Positions 52,855 through 61,898 of a stretch of DNA of 64,000 nt are shown one piece after another. Source of the DNA: Burkholderiales bacterium (lineage in GTDB: Bacteria; Pseudomonadota; Gammaproteobacteria; Burkholderiales; UBA6910); the NCBI GenBank assembly GCA_026005015.1, contig BPKG01000001.1, positions 1,307,501 to 1,371,500 on the forward strand, in the 5' to 3' direction. The translations under genes and the position numbers were made by a program. How positions within the stretch are numbered: position 1 is the first letter of the stretch; the number at the start of each line of letters is the position of its first letter. The notes under the pieces were generated by a model. It was not told where the DNA came from and did no database searches. It saw only the letters and a program-made list of their open reading frames with translations.

Positions 52855-53637
52855 TTGGCCGAAAACGGGACCAAATCCTCCATCCAGGTGCTGGAGCGCA
52901 TGATGGCGCTGCTGGACGCCCTGGCCGAAAGCCCCGAGCCGCTGAACCTGAAGCAGCTCGCCGTCAAGACCAGCCTCCATCCTTCCACCGCCCACCGGAT
53001 CCTGGGCGTCATGGTGGAGCACCGCCTGGTGGACCGCATCGAGCCCGGCACCTATCGCCTCGGCATCCATCTGCTGGAGCTGGGAAACCTGGTCAAGAGT
53101 CGGATCAACATCCGGGACGAGGCCCTGCCCTTCATGCAGAAGCTGCACGAGAAGATCCACGAGACGGTGAACCTCTCCATCCGCCAGGGGGACGAGATGG
53201 TCTACGTGGAGCGCCTGGTGTCGAGCCGCTCGGCCATGCGGGTGGTGCATCTGATCGGCGCCCGGGCGCCGCTCCACATCACGGCCGTGGGGAAGCTGTT
53301 TCTCGTGGAAGACGGGCCGGAAAAGGTCCGGGAATACGCCCAGCGCACTGGCCTGCCCACCTTCACCCGTAACACCCTCAATACCCTGCCCAAGCTCACC
53401 CAGGAGCTGGAACGGGTGCGCCGGCAGGGCTACGCCTTCGACAACGAGGAAGCGGAGCGGGGCGTCTCCTGCGTCGGCGCCGGCATCCGCGACGACGAGG
53501 GGCGCCTCGTGGCGGGGCTTTCCATCTCCGCGCCCTCGGAACGCCTGAACAAGGCCTGGGGCCCCCTGGTCAAGGAGGTGGCCGACGACATCTCCCACGC
53601 CATCGGTTACCGGCCGGTGCGGGCGCTGCGGCGTTGA
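52855..53637 (+). CDS. IclR-family transcriptional regulator
   Basis: A 260-residue regulator: winged helix (about 8-70; LKQLAVKTSLHPSTAHRILGVMVEHRLV) and an IclR effector domain (about 80-255; AVGKLFL, YAFDNEEAERGVSCVGAGI). The start is a TTG at 52855 with GGGAG upstream, where similarity begins. Divergent from the lut/aldehyde dehydrogenase operon and therefore its likely regulator. The effector is probably an organic acid. Confidence 0.88.
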   Translation: MAENGTKSSIQVLERMMALLDALAESPEPLNLKQLAVKTSLHPSTAHRILGVMVEHRLVDRIEPGTYRLGIHLLELGNLVKSRINIRDEALPFMQKLHEKIHETVNLSIRQGDEMVYVERLVSSRSAMRVVHLIGARAPLHITAVGKLFLVEDGPEKVREYAQRTGLPTFTRNTLNTLPKLTQELERVRRQGYAFDNEEAERGVSCVGAGIRDDEGRLVAGLSISAPSERLNKAWGPLVKEVADDISHAIGYRPVRALRR

Positions 53638-54660
53638 TCAGGTCGCCTCCAGATAGAGCACGGCGAAGGGCTCCTCTCCCCCGATCCAGCCCCGCTTCAG
53701 CCTGAATCCGGCGCCCTGGGCCAGCGCCTCGAAATCCTCCACCGAGTACTTGTAGGAGTTCTCGGTGTGCATCGCCTCTCCCGCGAAAAAGGAAAAGCGC
53801 CGCCCGGCGACCGTGACCTGCTGGTAGACCGTGCTTTGCAGGTGCATTTCGATCCGGCCGAGCGCCTCGTTGTAGAAGGCTAGGTGGCGGAAACGCTCGG
53901 GGACGAAGTTCCCTCCCAGCTCCCGGTTGATGCGCAGGAGCAGGTTGAGGTTGAACCGGGCGGTCACGCCGCCCGCATCGTCGTAGGCCCGGGTCAACCG
54001 GTCCACTCCCCGCTTGAGGTCGATACCGATCAGCAGCCCGCCGCCCGCGCCCACCTGGCGGGCGGTCCGCGCCAGAAAGCGCCCCGCGTCCTCCGGGTCG
54101 AAATTGCCGATGCTGGAGCCGGGAAAGTAGGCGATGCGGCGCGCGTGGGGCGCCGCCTGGGGAAGCTCCCAGGCTTCGGCGTAATCGGCCCACACCGCCT
54201 CGATGTGCAGCCACGGATAGTCCAGGGCGAGCCCGCGGGCCGTGCGCTCCAGCATTTCCAGGGAAATGTCGACGGGCATGTACACCGCCGGCCGCAGCGC
54301 CTCGAGGAGGAGGCGCGATTTGCGGCTGTTGCCGCTGCCGTATTCGATGAGCCAGACCCCCGCCCCCAGGCAGGCCGCCATCTCGTCCCGGTGCTGCTCC
54401 ATGAGGGCCGTCTCGGTCCGGGCGATGGGATATTCGGGCAGCTCGCAGATGGCCTCGAACAGCCGGCTGCCCCGCTCGTCGTAGAAGTATTTCGGCGGTA
54501 TCCGCTTCGGGCGAGCGGCGAGGCCCGCCAGCACGTCCTCCCGGAACCGGTCGGCGACGGGGGTGCGGGCGTGCAGCCTCGCCCTGGGTGCCACGGACCG
54601 TGGTGCCTGGATCCCCGCAGGGGTCGAAGGGGGATCGGGAGCGGAACGCTCGTTCGCCAT
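53638..54660 (-). CDS. egtD: EgtD-type L-histidine N-alpha-methyltransferase
   Basis: A 340-residue SAM-dependent methyltransferase of the EgtD/DUF2260 family, which makes hercynine in ergothioneine synthesis. SAM motif YGSGNSRKS near 108-116, YFPGSSIGNF near 178-187, and the C-terminal FFAGEAMHTENSYKYS are family landmarks. The first 30 residues are Pro-rich and unlike the family, so a later start is possible. No egtB neighbour is visible, so the pathway partner must be elsewhere or the substrate differs. Its stop is adjacent to that of the iclR-type gene (convergent). Confidence 0.85.
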   Translation of the reverse strand: MANERSAPDPPSTPAGIQAPRSVAPRARLHARTPVADRFREDVLAGLAARPKRIPPKYFYDERGSRLFEAICELPEYPIARTETALMEQHRDEMAACLGAGVWLIEYGSGNSRKSRLLLEALRPAVYMPVDISLEMLERTARGLALDYPWLHIEAVWADYAEAWELPQAAPHARRIAYFPGSSIGNFDPEDAGRFLARTARQVGAGGGLLIGIDLKRGVDRLTRAYDDAGGVTARFNLNLLLRINRELGGNFVPERFRHLAFYNEALGRIEMHLQSTVYQQVTVAGRRFSFFAGEAMHTENSYKYSVEDFEALAQGAGFRLKRGWIGGEEPFAVLYLEAT

Positions 54661-54730
54661 GGAAATCCGGGGGCCGGGTTGGTCAGCGGCCCCGCGCCCG
54701 GGACCCCCAGCGCGAAGGAAAGCCGCTCGC

Positions 54731-55618
54731 TTAGCCTGATACCGCAGGCAGCCGGGAGGAACTCTCCATCCAGCGCTTGATGCGGTTGGCGTCGCCGATG
54801 CGGGTGAGTTTACCCCAAGAATCCAGGAGCACGATGATGACCTGGCGGCCCGCGACCCGGGCCTGCATCACCAGGCAGCGGCCGGCCTCCCGGATGAAGC
54901 CGGTCTTGGAAACCTCGATTTCCCAGTCTTTATGGGCCACCAGGCGGTTGGAGTTGCTGAAGGCCATGGCACGCCGGGTGCCCGGGACCTCGATCCTGGC
55001 CCGGGGCGTCGTGGTGAACTCCCGGATCAGCGCGTAGCCCCCAGCGGCCTCCACCAGCTTCGCCAGATCCTGCGCGGTGGAGACGTTGCGGGCATCCAAG
55101 CCGGTCGGCTCCACGAACTCGGTGCGGGCCATGCCGATGATCCGGGCCTTGACGTTCATGGTGCGGACGAAAGCCTCGGTTCCCCCGGGATAGGTGCGCG
55201 CCAGGGCGGCGGCGGCCCGGTTCTCCGAGGCCATGAGGGCCAAGCGCAAGAGCTCCCGGCGCGGGAGTACCGTCCCGACCCGCAGCCGGGAGCTGGTGTG
55301 CTTCAGGGTATCCACGTCGGCCGCGGCGATGGCGATCGGCTCGTCCAGGTCGAGCCCGGCATCCAGCACCACCATGGCCATCATCAGCTTGGTGATGGAA
55401 GCGATGGGCATCACTTCCGTGCTGTTTTTCGCGTAGAGCTCGGTGCCGCTCGCGTAATCCAAAACCAGCGCGGCCGCCGATTTGAGGTGGGGTCCGTCGG
55501 CGAGGGCCATGGCGGCTGTCCTAGGAGAAGCTTTCCCGCGCGGAGCCGCGCCCTCGTCCTGGGCCTGCGCCGTGCCGATAATCATCGCGGCGAGCAGCAT
55601 CGCCAGCCGTCGTCCCAT
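54731..55618 (-). CDS. pbpG: D-alanyl-D-alanine endopeptidase (PBP7/PbpG-like)
   Basis: A 295-residue exported serine peptidase of the S11 family with Sec leader (about 1-19). Active-site motifs are SITK (SxxK), SEN (SxN) and KTG, in the right order. There is no C-terminal PBP5-type beta domain or amphipathic anchor, which points to the PBP7 endopeptidase group that cleaves peptidoglycan cross-links. GGGAGGA lies before the ATG at 55618. Confidence 0.9.
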   Translation of the reverse strand: MGRRLAMLLAAMIIGTAQAQDEGAAPRGKASPRTAAMALADGPHLKSAAALVLDYASGTELYAKNSTEVMPIASITKLMMAMVVLDAGLDLDEPIAIAAADVDTLKHTSSRLRVGTVLPRRELLRLALMASENRAAAALARTYPGGTEAFVRTMNVKARIIGMARTEFVEPTGLDARNVSTAQDLAKLVEAAGGYALIREFTTTPRARIEVPGTRRAMAFSNSNRLVAHKDWEIEVSKTGFIREAGRCLVMQARVAGRQVIIVLLDSWGKLTRIGDANRIKRWMESSSRLPAVSG

Positions 55619-55774
55619 GGAGTCCTCCCTGATTCCGTGCTCGACCGGCCGCCCCTGCGGCACTCCCCTGCCGGGGCCGCTTCCGATCCATGACCACCAT
55701 AGCAAAAAACATAGCCTATGGAAAGGGTTGAACGGAAAACTTAGTGTATTTTCGAGGCGTTTGCGGCGCCCCAT

Positions 55775-57595
55775 TCAAGCCGCTGGCTGGGTCATGGACA
55801 AGCCTCCAGGGCTTGAAACCTCCCGCTCCCGCTGCTGCAGGGCCCAGAGCCGGGCGTAGGCGCCGCCCCGTTCCAGCAGCTCCCCGTGGCGTCCCCGTTC
55901 CACGATACGGCCTTGATCCATCACGAGAATCTCGTCCGCATGCAGGATGGTGGAAAGTCGGTGGGCGATCATGAGGGTGGTGCGACCCCGGGCGATGCGG
56001 TCGATTTCCGCCTGGATCGCCTTTTCCGACTGGGAGTCCAGGGCCGAGGTGGCTTCGTCGAACACCAGGATGCGGGGGTTCTTGAGCAGCGCCCGGGCGA
56101 TGGCCACCCGCTGCTTCTCCCCGCCGGAGAGCTTGAGCCCCCGCTCCCCGACCCGGGTCTCGTAACCGTCGGGCAGCCGCTCGATGAATTCGTGGATGTG
56201 GGCGGCCCGGGCGGCCGCTACCACCTCCTCGGGGCTGGCGTCGGGCCGGCCGTATTGGATGTTGTAGAAAATGGTGTCGTTGAACAGCACCGTGTCCTGG
56301 GGCACGATGCCGATGGCGGCTCGCAAGCTCGCTTGGGTCACGTCCCGGATGTCGATGCCGTCGATGGTGATGCGCCCGCCGGTCACGTCGTAGAAGCGGA
56401 ACAGCAAGCGCGCCAGCGTGGACTTGCCGGCGCCCGAATGGCCCACCACCGCCACCGTGCGCCCGGCGGGGATTTCGAAGCTCACCCCCCGGAGAACCTC
56501 CCGCCGGCCGTCGTAGCCGAAGCGCACGTCCTCGAAGCGTATGGTGGGGTTCGCCGCCGCCAGGGCCGGCGCATGGGGTTTGTCCTGGATCTCCCGATGC
56601 TCGCCGAGGAGCCCGAACATGCGCTCGATGTCGGTCAAGGATTGCTTGATCTCCCGGTACAGCACCCCCAGGAAGTTGAGCGGGATGTAGAGCTGGATCA
56701 TGAAGGCGTTCACCAGCACCAGGTCACCGATGGTCATGCGCCCCGCCACCACACCCTGGGCCGCCTGCCACATGATCAGGGTGGCGCCGACGGCGATGAC
56801 GGCGCTCTGCCCCGTGTTCAAGGCGGAAAGGGAAGTGGTGCTTTTCACCGCCGCCGCCTCGAAACGCCGCAGGTTTTCGTCGTAGCGGCGCGCTTCGTGC
56901 TCCTCGTTGCCGAAATACTTCACCGTCTCGTAGTTGAGTAGGCTGTCGATGGCCCGGGTGTTGGCGCGGGAATCCTCCTCGTTCATCTGGCGCCGGAACT
57001 TGGTGCGCCACTCGGTCACGGTCACGGTGTAGAGGATGTAGGCCACGAGGGTCGCGAAGGTGATCAGGGCGAACCTCACGTCGTACATGTACAGGAGCAC
57101 TCCGGTCACCAGGAGGATCTCGATCAGGGTGGGAAGGATGGAGTAGAGCGTGTAGCTCATGAGGCTTGAAATGCCGCGCACGCCCCGCTCGATGTCTCGG
57201 GAGAGGCCCCCGGTCTGCCGGTCCAGGTGGAAGCGCAGGGACAGGGCATGGAGATGGCGGAAGACCTCCAGGGCGATGCGCCGCGCCGCCCGATGGGTGA
57301 CCCGGGCGAACACGATCTCCCGCAGCTCGGTGAAGAGGGTGGTGGACAGCCGCAGCGCCCCGTAGGCGACGAGCAGCGCCAGAGGCACCGCCACCAGCGC
57401 CCGGCTGCCGGAGAGGGCGTCCACGATTTCCTTGAGCACCACCGGCACGGCCACGTTGGCCAGCTTGGCGGCGAGCAGGAAGGCGAGGGCGGCCGCCACC
57501 CGGCCGCGGAACTCCCACAGGTAGGGGAGCAACCGTCTCAAGGTGCGCCAGTCGCCGCCTGAAGCGGCGGGCGCCACCGTATCATGGGCACGCAT
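55775..57595 (-). CDS. Atm1-type ABC exporter (fused membrane and ATPase domains)
   Basis: A 606-residue half-transporter: six helices (about 20-310) and an ATPase domain with Walker A GHSGAGKST, signature LSGGEKQR, Walker B ILVFDEATSALD and H-loop IAHRLST. The membrane part has the Atm1/HMT-type motifs NEEDSRANTRAIDSLLNYETVKYFGNE, which form the glutathione site region in Atm1 homologues. A role in export of glutathione-linked metals or sulfur compounds is known for that family. The ATG at 57595 was preferred to 57622 by similarity; neither has a strong ribosome site. Confidence 0.87.
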   Translation of the reverse strand: MRAHDTVAPAASGGDWRTLRRLLPYLWEFRGRVAAALAFLLAAKLANVAVPVVLKEIVDALSGSRALVAVPLALLVAYGALRLSTTLFTELREIVFARVTHRAARRIALEVFRHLHALSLRFHLDRQTGGLSRDIERGVRGISSLMSYTLYSILPTLIEILLVTGVLLYMYDVRFALITFATLVAYILYTVTVTEWRTKFRRQMNEEDSRANTRAIDSLLNYETVKYFGNEEHEARRYDENLRRFEAAAVKSTTSLSALNTGQSAVIAVGATLIMWQAAQGVVAGRMTIGDLVLVNAFMIQLYIPLNFLGVLYREIKQSLTDIERMFGLLGEHREIQDKPHAPALAAANPTIRFEDVRFGYDGRREVLRGVSFEIPAGRTVAVVGHSGAGKSTLARLLFRFYDVTGGRITIDGIDIRDVTQASLRAAIGIVPQDTVLFNDTIFYNIQYGRPDASPEEVVAAARAAHIHEFIERLPDGYETRVGERGLKLSGGEKQRVAIARALLKNPRILVFDEATSALDSQSEKAIQAEIDRIARGRTTLMIAHRLSTILHADEILVMDQGRIVERGRHGELLERGGAYARLWALQQREREVSSPGGLSMTQPAA

Positions 57596-57789
57596 CGAGA
57601 GGACAAACAAGTAAAAATGCAAGGTTATCAGCCCGCAGGCGGGCCGTCACCGGGAAGAGCGCGCCCGATTGACGCCCGTGCCCATGCCGGCCGAGAATCG
57701 GAGCAGGCCGGGCGGGTTTCCGCGCCTCGGGTAGCCGGGGCCGTCCGACCCCGTCGTCCTGCCCCTGATACCCGACTCCCGCGAGAGCG

Positions 57790-58749
57790 ATGTCCGCAAG
57801 TCCCGCCGACCGTTTCCAGGTCAAGCTGCCGGCCCAGGTGCACGTCATCGTGCGCGATTGGCTCAACTCCAATAGCCTCCTGATCCGGGGCAGCCGGGAA
57901 ACGGCGTTGATCGACAGCGGCTACTCGGCCTGCGCCGGCGAGACTCTCCGCCTGCTCCAGCGCCCTGAGGCGCTGGGGGCCCGCCGGCTCGATCGGCTGG
58001 TCAACACCCATTGCCACAGCGACCACGTGGGGGGCAACGCGGCGCTGCGTAGCGCCTACCGCTGCCGGGTGAGCATCCCCCAGGGGGAAGCGCCCCTGGT
58101 GGCGCATTGGGACACCCGGGCCCTGTGGCTCGACTACGCCGACCAGTACTGCGACCCCTTCCTCTACGACGACGTGATCGCACCCGGCGAGCGGTTGACC
58201 CTGGGCGATCTGGAGTGGGAAGCCATTCCGGTGCCCGGCCACGACATGGGGGCGCTCGCCTTCTACTGCGAAGAAGCGCGGTTGCTCGTGTCCGGCGACG
58301 CTCTTTGGGAGCACGGATTCGGCGTCATCGCCCCGGAGAGCGGGGAGCCGGTGCGCCTCAAGGCGGCGCGGGAGGCGCTGGAGGCCCTCGCCCGCCTGGA
58401 CGTGCACACCGTGATTCCCGGCCACGGCCCGCCCTTCGGCGACGTGGAGGCCGCCCTGGAGCGGGCGTTCAAACGGTTGGAGGCGTTCCAGGCGGATCCC
58501 TGCCGCACCGCGCGCCACTTCCTCAAGGTCATGCTCATGTTCTCCCTGCTGGAGAAAGGGCGCATGACGCTCGCCGCCCTGCCCGCCTACCTGGAGGCGG
58601 TGGACGCTTACCGGGAAGTGAACCGCCGGTTCCTAGGGCTTCCGGCGGCCGGGCTGGCGGAACGGCTGGTGGCCGAGCTGGAGCGTTCGGGGGCCCTCAC
58701 CCGCCGCGGCGGGTTTATCTTTCCCGCTGCGGCGGGTGCTCGAGCTTAA
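57790..58749 (+). CDS. Metallo-beta-lactamase-fold hydrolase
   Basis: A 319-residue MBL-fold protein with the full metal set: HCHSDH near 74-79, His in VPGHDMG, Asp in VSGDALWEHG and His in IPGHGPP. A C-terminal winged-helix-like tail of about 80 residues (RHFLKVMLMFSLLEKGRMTL) resembles that of LACTB2-like/RNase or hydrolase members. Substrate unknown. It converges with the SoxXA fusion gene (stops 14 nt apart); MBL proteins such as SoxH occur in some sox loci, but this link is only positional. Confidence 0.82.
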   Translation: MSASPADRFQVKLPAQVHVIVRDWLNSNSLLIRGSRETALIDSGYSACAGETLRLLQRPEALGARRLDRLVNTHCHSDHVGGNAALRSAYRCRVSIPQGEAPLVAHWDTRALWLDYADQYCDPFLYDDVIAPGERLTLGDLEWEAIPVPGHDMGALAFYCEEARLLVSGDALWEHGFGVIAPESGEPVRLKAAREALEALARLDVHTVIPGHGPPFGDVEAALERAFKRLEAFQADPCRTARHFLKVMLMFSLLEKGRMTLAALPAYLEAVDAYREVNRRFLGLPAAGLAERLVAELERSGALTRRGGFIFPAAAGARA

Positions 58750-58762
58750 GCGCGACGCCCCG

Positions 58763-60008
58763 TCAGTGCCCCATGCTGGGGGTGTTGACCTTCTTCCCGT
58801 TGCTGAGGGAGGTCAGGTAGTACTCGATGTCGGCGTACTCGGGCGCATCGGGCGGAAGCTCGTTGGCCCGTATCGCCACCCCCGCACCACTGGAAACGCT
58901 TGCGGATGGTCCAGATTTCTCCCTGGCTGGTGCGGTAGTACGGGTGATGGCCTACCTGGTTCTTGGAGCCCGTCAGGAACTGGCCCCGAATCCACTTGTT
59001 TTCCGCCTGGCCGTGGCAGTCGTTGCAGGCGAAATTAAGCTGCCCGATTTTACGCCCCATGAGGGCCTTACCCTTGTCCGCGTGGGCCTTTTCTTCGGCG
59101 GTGCGGAAACGAATGTTGATGGGCACGCCGCGGCCGAGGCTCCGCAGGTAGATGGAGAGTTGGGTGTTCTCGTCCCCCTGCATGGGAAACTCGGCACCGG
59201 TGGTGGCCCGGGCATGGCGGGTAATGAATTCCTCGGTGTTCAGCACCTTCTTCATCCGCGGCTCGTAGTAGGGCATGCGTGCCGCCCAGGTGCGAAACGC
59301 CTTCTTCGGATCTTTATGGCAGCTCGCGCACGACTTGCCGTTGGGACCCGCCGTGGCGAAGAGCCGCTCACCCTTTTCTCCCTCCCCCCAGGCGGGATTC
59401 TGGAAAGGATCGTCCGGATCGTAGGCCGGCTCTTCCTTGACCCGCCGATTGGGATCGTCCCGCGGATCCTTGAACTGGGCCGGCTCTTTCAGCGTCTTCA
59501 AGTACGCCACGATGTCCCGGATCTCCTCCGGCGAATAGAGCCCGTGTCGCCCCCAGGGCGGCATCATGGTGGTGGGATTGAAGACCCGGGGATCGTAGAT
59601 GTAGTTGTACAGCCACCAGTCGGTGCGGCCCCAGGTCCCGATGGTGGACAGGTCCGGCCCCACGTTCCCCGGCAACGCCCCGCCCGGCAGGATGTGACAG
59701 GCGAGGCATCCGCCGCCCCGGGAGCGATCGAAAGCGAGCTTCTTTCCGTTTTCCGGGTTCCCGTCCGTGATGGGCCCGAACACCCGCTGGTAGCCTTCGA
59801 CGGGCGGGGACGCTTCCGTGCGCAGGGTGTTGAACTTATCCCAGTTGGCCTGGGGCCAGGGAGCATACCGGACCCAGGGGACGGGCGCGGCGGGTTTTTC
59901 CATCTCCAGGGGCGCCGCCCCCCGCTTGCCGCCCTCGGCGGCGGAGACCGGCGCGGCCCAGGCCAAAGCCACCAGCGCCGCTGCAAAGCATGGTTTCATC
60001 CGTTTCAT
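58763..60008 (-). CDS. soxXA: SoxX-SoxA fusion cytochrome (thiosulfate oxidation), apparent frameshift near 58889
   Basis: One chain carries SoxX then SoxA. After a Sec leader (about 1-24), residues 60-175 match SoxX (haem CLACH at 101-105, Met149 in TMMPPWG). Residues 205-415 match diheme SoxA (CASCH 227-231, CNDCH 328-332) with the catalytic, persulfidated Cys in RKRFQWC (Cys375). The enzyme joins thiosulfate to the SoxY carrier in the periplasm. The last ~38 residues (VAIRANELPPDAPEYADIE and so on) are in another frame: one extra G in GGGGG near 58889. The start at 60008 has GGAGGAGGGCG upstream. No other sox genes are near. Confidence 0.85.
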
Positions 60009-60106
60009 CTCGCCCTCCTCCATGAGCGTGGTTCGGATCTTCAAGCCGGGTCCGATGCCAACGAACCGACCAGGAACGCCTTCTGAAACGTCAGCGTCAG
60101 GATACG

Positions 60107-60135
60107 AAAAAAAGGGGCGTTCTTGCGAACGCCCC
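60107..60135 (-). terminator. Strong terminator-like hairpin upstream of soxXA
   Basis: GGGGCGTTC and GAACGCCCC pair around a 4-nt loop and, on the minus strand, run into seven T. A second stem GGATGAA/TTCATCC (60153-60159 with 60182-60188) lies just upstream. It may end transcription from the EEP gene or act as an attenuator about 100 nt before soxXA. The remainder of 60190-60453 is comparatively AT-rich, probably promoter DNA, with no gene I can support. Confidence 0.65.
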
Positions 60136-60453
60136 AATAGCCAAAGGAGGAGGATGAAAGCAACGAGAAGCTCCCGCCGCCTTCATCCCCTTAGAAGCAA
60201 TCATCATGCCAAAAATTTTCATTTTTGTATTCAGACGAGTATGTTCTTGGGTGATCTCTACGACGCCCTTCAGCGCGCAAAAAGTGCCGCATTATGGTGC
60301 GGGCTTTGCGCACCGCCGGGAGGTTTCCAGGGGAATTTTAGTTATTTATTGGATAATGTAGCGCTTAAGTCCATGCAGCATCTAATAAAAATGGTCTATG
60401 TGACAATAGAGGCTCCCTATCGAGGCACGCCCGCGTGCGGGGACGCAGGGAAG

Positions 60454-61206
60454 CTACAAGCGAATCATGGTGGCGGACAAGGCCGCGTGATCGGAAATCC
60501 GGGACCAGGGATGCCCGTGATGGACATGCGCATGCCTCACGTGGAAGCCTCGCACGTAAATCCGGTCCAGGCGGAACAGGGGCAGGGCCGAGGGGAAGCT
60601 TCGGGCCGCCCGGCCCCGGGTCAACTCGAAGACCTCCCTGAGCTCCAGGGCATCCACCAGGATACGGCTCGCCTTGCCCCGCCAGTCGTTGAAGTCCCCG
60701 GCGATGATGAGGGGAGCGTTCTCCGGCACCAGCTCCCGGATGCGCCGCTCCAGGGTCCTCAACTGGCGGGTGCGGCCCCGGGCGGAAAGCCCCAGGTGCA
60801 CGCAAACGCAGTGCAGCGTGCGTGTCCAGCCGGGCACCTGGACTTCGCAATGCAGGAGCCCCCGCCGCTCGAATCGGTGGGTGGAAATGTCCTCGTTCTC
60901 CCAGGCGACGATGGGGAAACGGGACAGAATCGCGTTGCCGTGATGGCCCTCGTCGTACACGGCGTTTTTCCCGTAGGCGAAGTCCATCCAGACGGTGTCG
61001 GCGAGGAATTCGTACTGGGGCTTGACCGGCCAGTTGTGGAAGCGCTCGGCGTGCCGCTCATGGGCCCCCACCACCTCTTGCAGGAAGACCACGTCCGCGC
61101 CCAGGGCGTGGATCCGGTCCCGCAGCTCGTGCACCACCATGCGGCGGTTGAAGTGGGAAAATCCTTTGTGGATGTTGTAGGTTGCGACGTGCAACGTATC
61201 GGTCAT
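60454..61206 (-). CDS. Endonuclease/exonuclease/phosphatase (EEP) family protein
   Basis: A 250-residue cytoplasmic EEP-fold hydrolase. Metal and catalytic residues: ATYNIHKG at the N-terminus, LQEV near 43-46, HLGL, AGDFNDW and the terminal SDHAAL. Betaproteobacteria often carry this protein near cardiolipin synthase or nudB-aspS, as here; its substrate is not established. The ATG at 61206 overlaps the stop of the SRPBCC gene, so the two are translationally coupled. Confidence 0.85.
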   Translation of the reverse strand: MTDTLHVATYNIHKGFSHFNRRMVVHELRDRIHALGADVVFLQEVVGAHERHAERFHNWPVKPQYEFLADTVWMDFAYGKNAVYDEGHHGNAILSRFPIVAWENEDISTHRFERRGLLHCEVQVPGWTRTLHCVCVHLGLSARGRTRQLRTLERRIRELVPENAPLIIAGDFNDWRGKASRILVDALELREVFELTRGRAARSFPSALPLFRLDRIYVRGFHVRHAHVHHGHPWSRISDHAALSATMIRL

Positions 61207-61898
61207 CGTTCGCTACGGCTGCCACGGGTTGGCGAGTATGTTACTGGTTTCCCGAAGGCGGGGGAAACGGGCATGGCGCGCCCACGGACGGCGCGCCGCT
61301 CCATTTCCCGCACCATCCCCTCCAGTTGCCGGCGCACGTTGTAGCGGATGAGCAAGGGACCGATCAAGGGCGGTACCCAGAAATCCGGCACCAGGCGGGC
61401 GTGGTAAGCGATGCGGGTGCCGGCGCCGTTGGGGCTTAGATGCCATTCGCCTTCCAGTTCCTTGAAGTTGCCCGACACGGCCTTGAAGCGGATGCGCTCT
61501 TCTCCTTCTTCCTGGAGGGCAAGCACGGCCCGGTACTCGGCGCTGAAGAACAGCACCCGGTTCTTGCCCCGCAGGTCCAGGAGCCGCTCATGGATGCCGC
61601 TAGGCAGGAGCCGGCTGTGCGTCACGTCGGGAACGAAATCGACGAACTGGGCGTAGTCGGTCAGGGTGGCCCAGGCGGCTCGGGGCGGAACTGGCAAGTC
61701 GAGCTGCCCGTGGATGATAATCGTCTCTCCGTCGCGGCTCACCCGCAGCTCGTCGGCGGCCGCAGCGAAGGCCCAGAGACATACTACCAGCGCCAGGAAA
61801 GCTCCCAGGCGCGCCTGGGGACGGCGGCGTTCAGGAGACCTGCAGCATGCGCTCCAAGGCGACGCGGGCAAGGCGGGCCTCTTCTTCGGGCACCTCAA
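61203..61898 (-). CDS. Exported SRPBCC/START-like (polyketide cyclase/coenzyme Q-binding type) protein
   Basis: About 195-230 residues: a hydrophobic leader (LGAFLALVVCLWAFAAAADE) and an SRPBCC domain (LDLPVPPRAAWATLTDYAQFVDFVPD, then YHARLVPDFWVPPLIGPLLI). The family forms a lipid-binding helix-grip fold. The start is unclear: the ATG at 61898 lies 68 nt inside nadA, and no ATG/GTG/TTG occurs between the nadA stop (61831) and the leader, so a CTG near 61800 or the overlapping ATG must serve. Last but one gene of the nadA-SRPBCC-EEP unit. Confidence 0.78.
   Translation of the reverse strand: MRCPKKRPALPASPWSACCRSPERRRPQARLGAFLALVVCLWAFAAAADELRVSRDGETIIIHGQLDLPVPPRAAWATLTDYAQFVDFVPDVTHSRLLPSGIHERLLDLRGKNRVLFFSAEYRAVLALQEEGEERIRFKAVSGNFKELEGEWHLSPNGAGTRIAYHARLVPDFWVPPLIGPLLIRYNVRRQLEGMVREMERRAVRGRAMPVSPAFGKPVTYSPTRGSRSER

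Noticed and set aside
57790-58749. Naming the MBL-fold hydrolase soxH
   Set aside because: Only proximity to soxXA supports it; the genes are convergent and the C-terminal tail resembles other MBL hydrolases.
60155-60450. Plus-strand reading frame starting at an ATG right after AAAGGAGGAGG
   Set aside because: The purine run is too close to the ATG, the predicted peptide resembles no family and the frame runs through the antisense EEP gene; the region is better explained as the soxXA upstream region.
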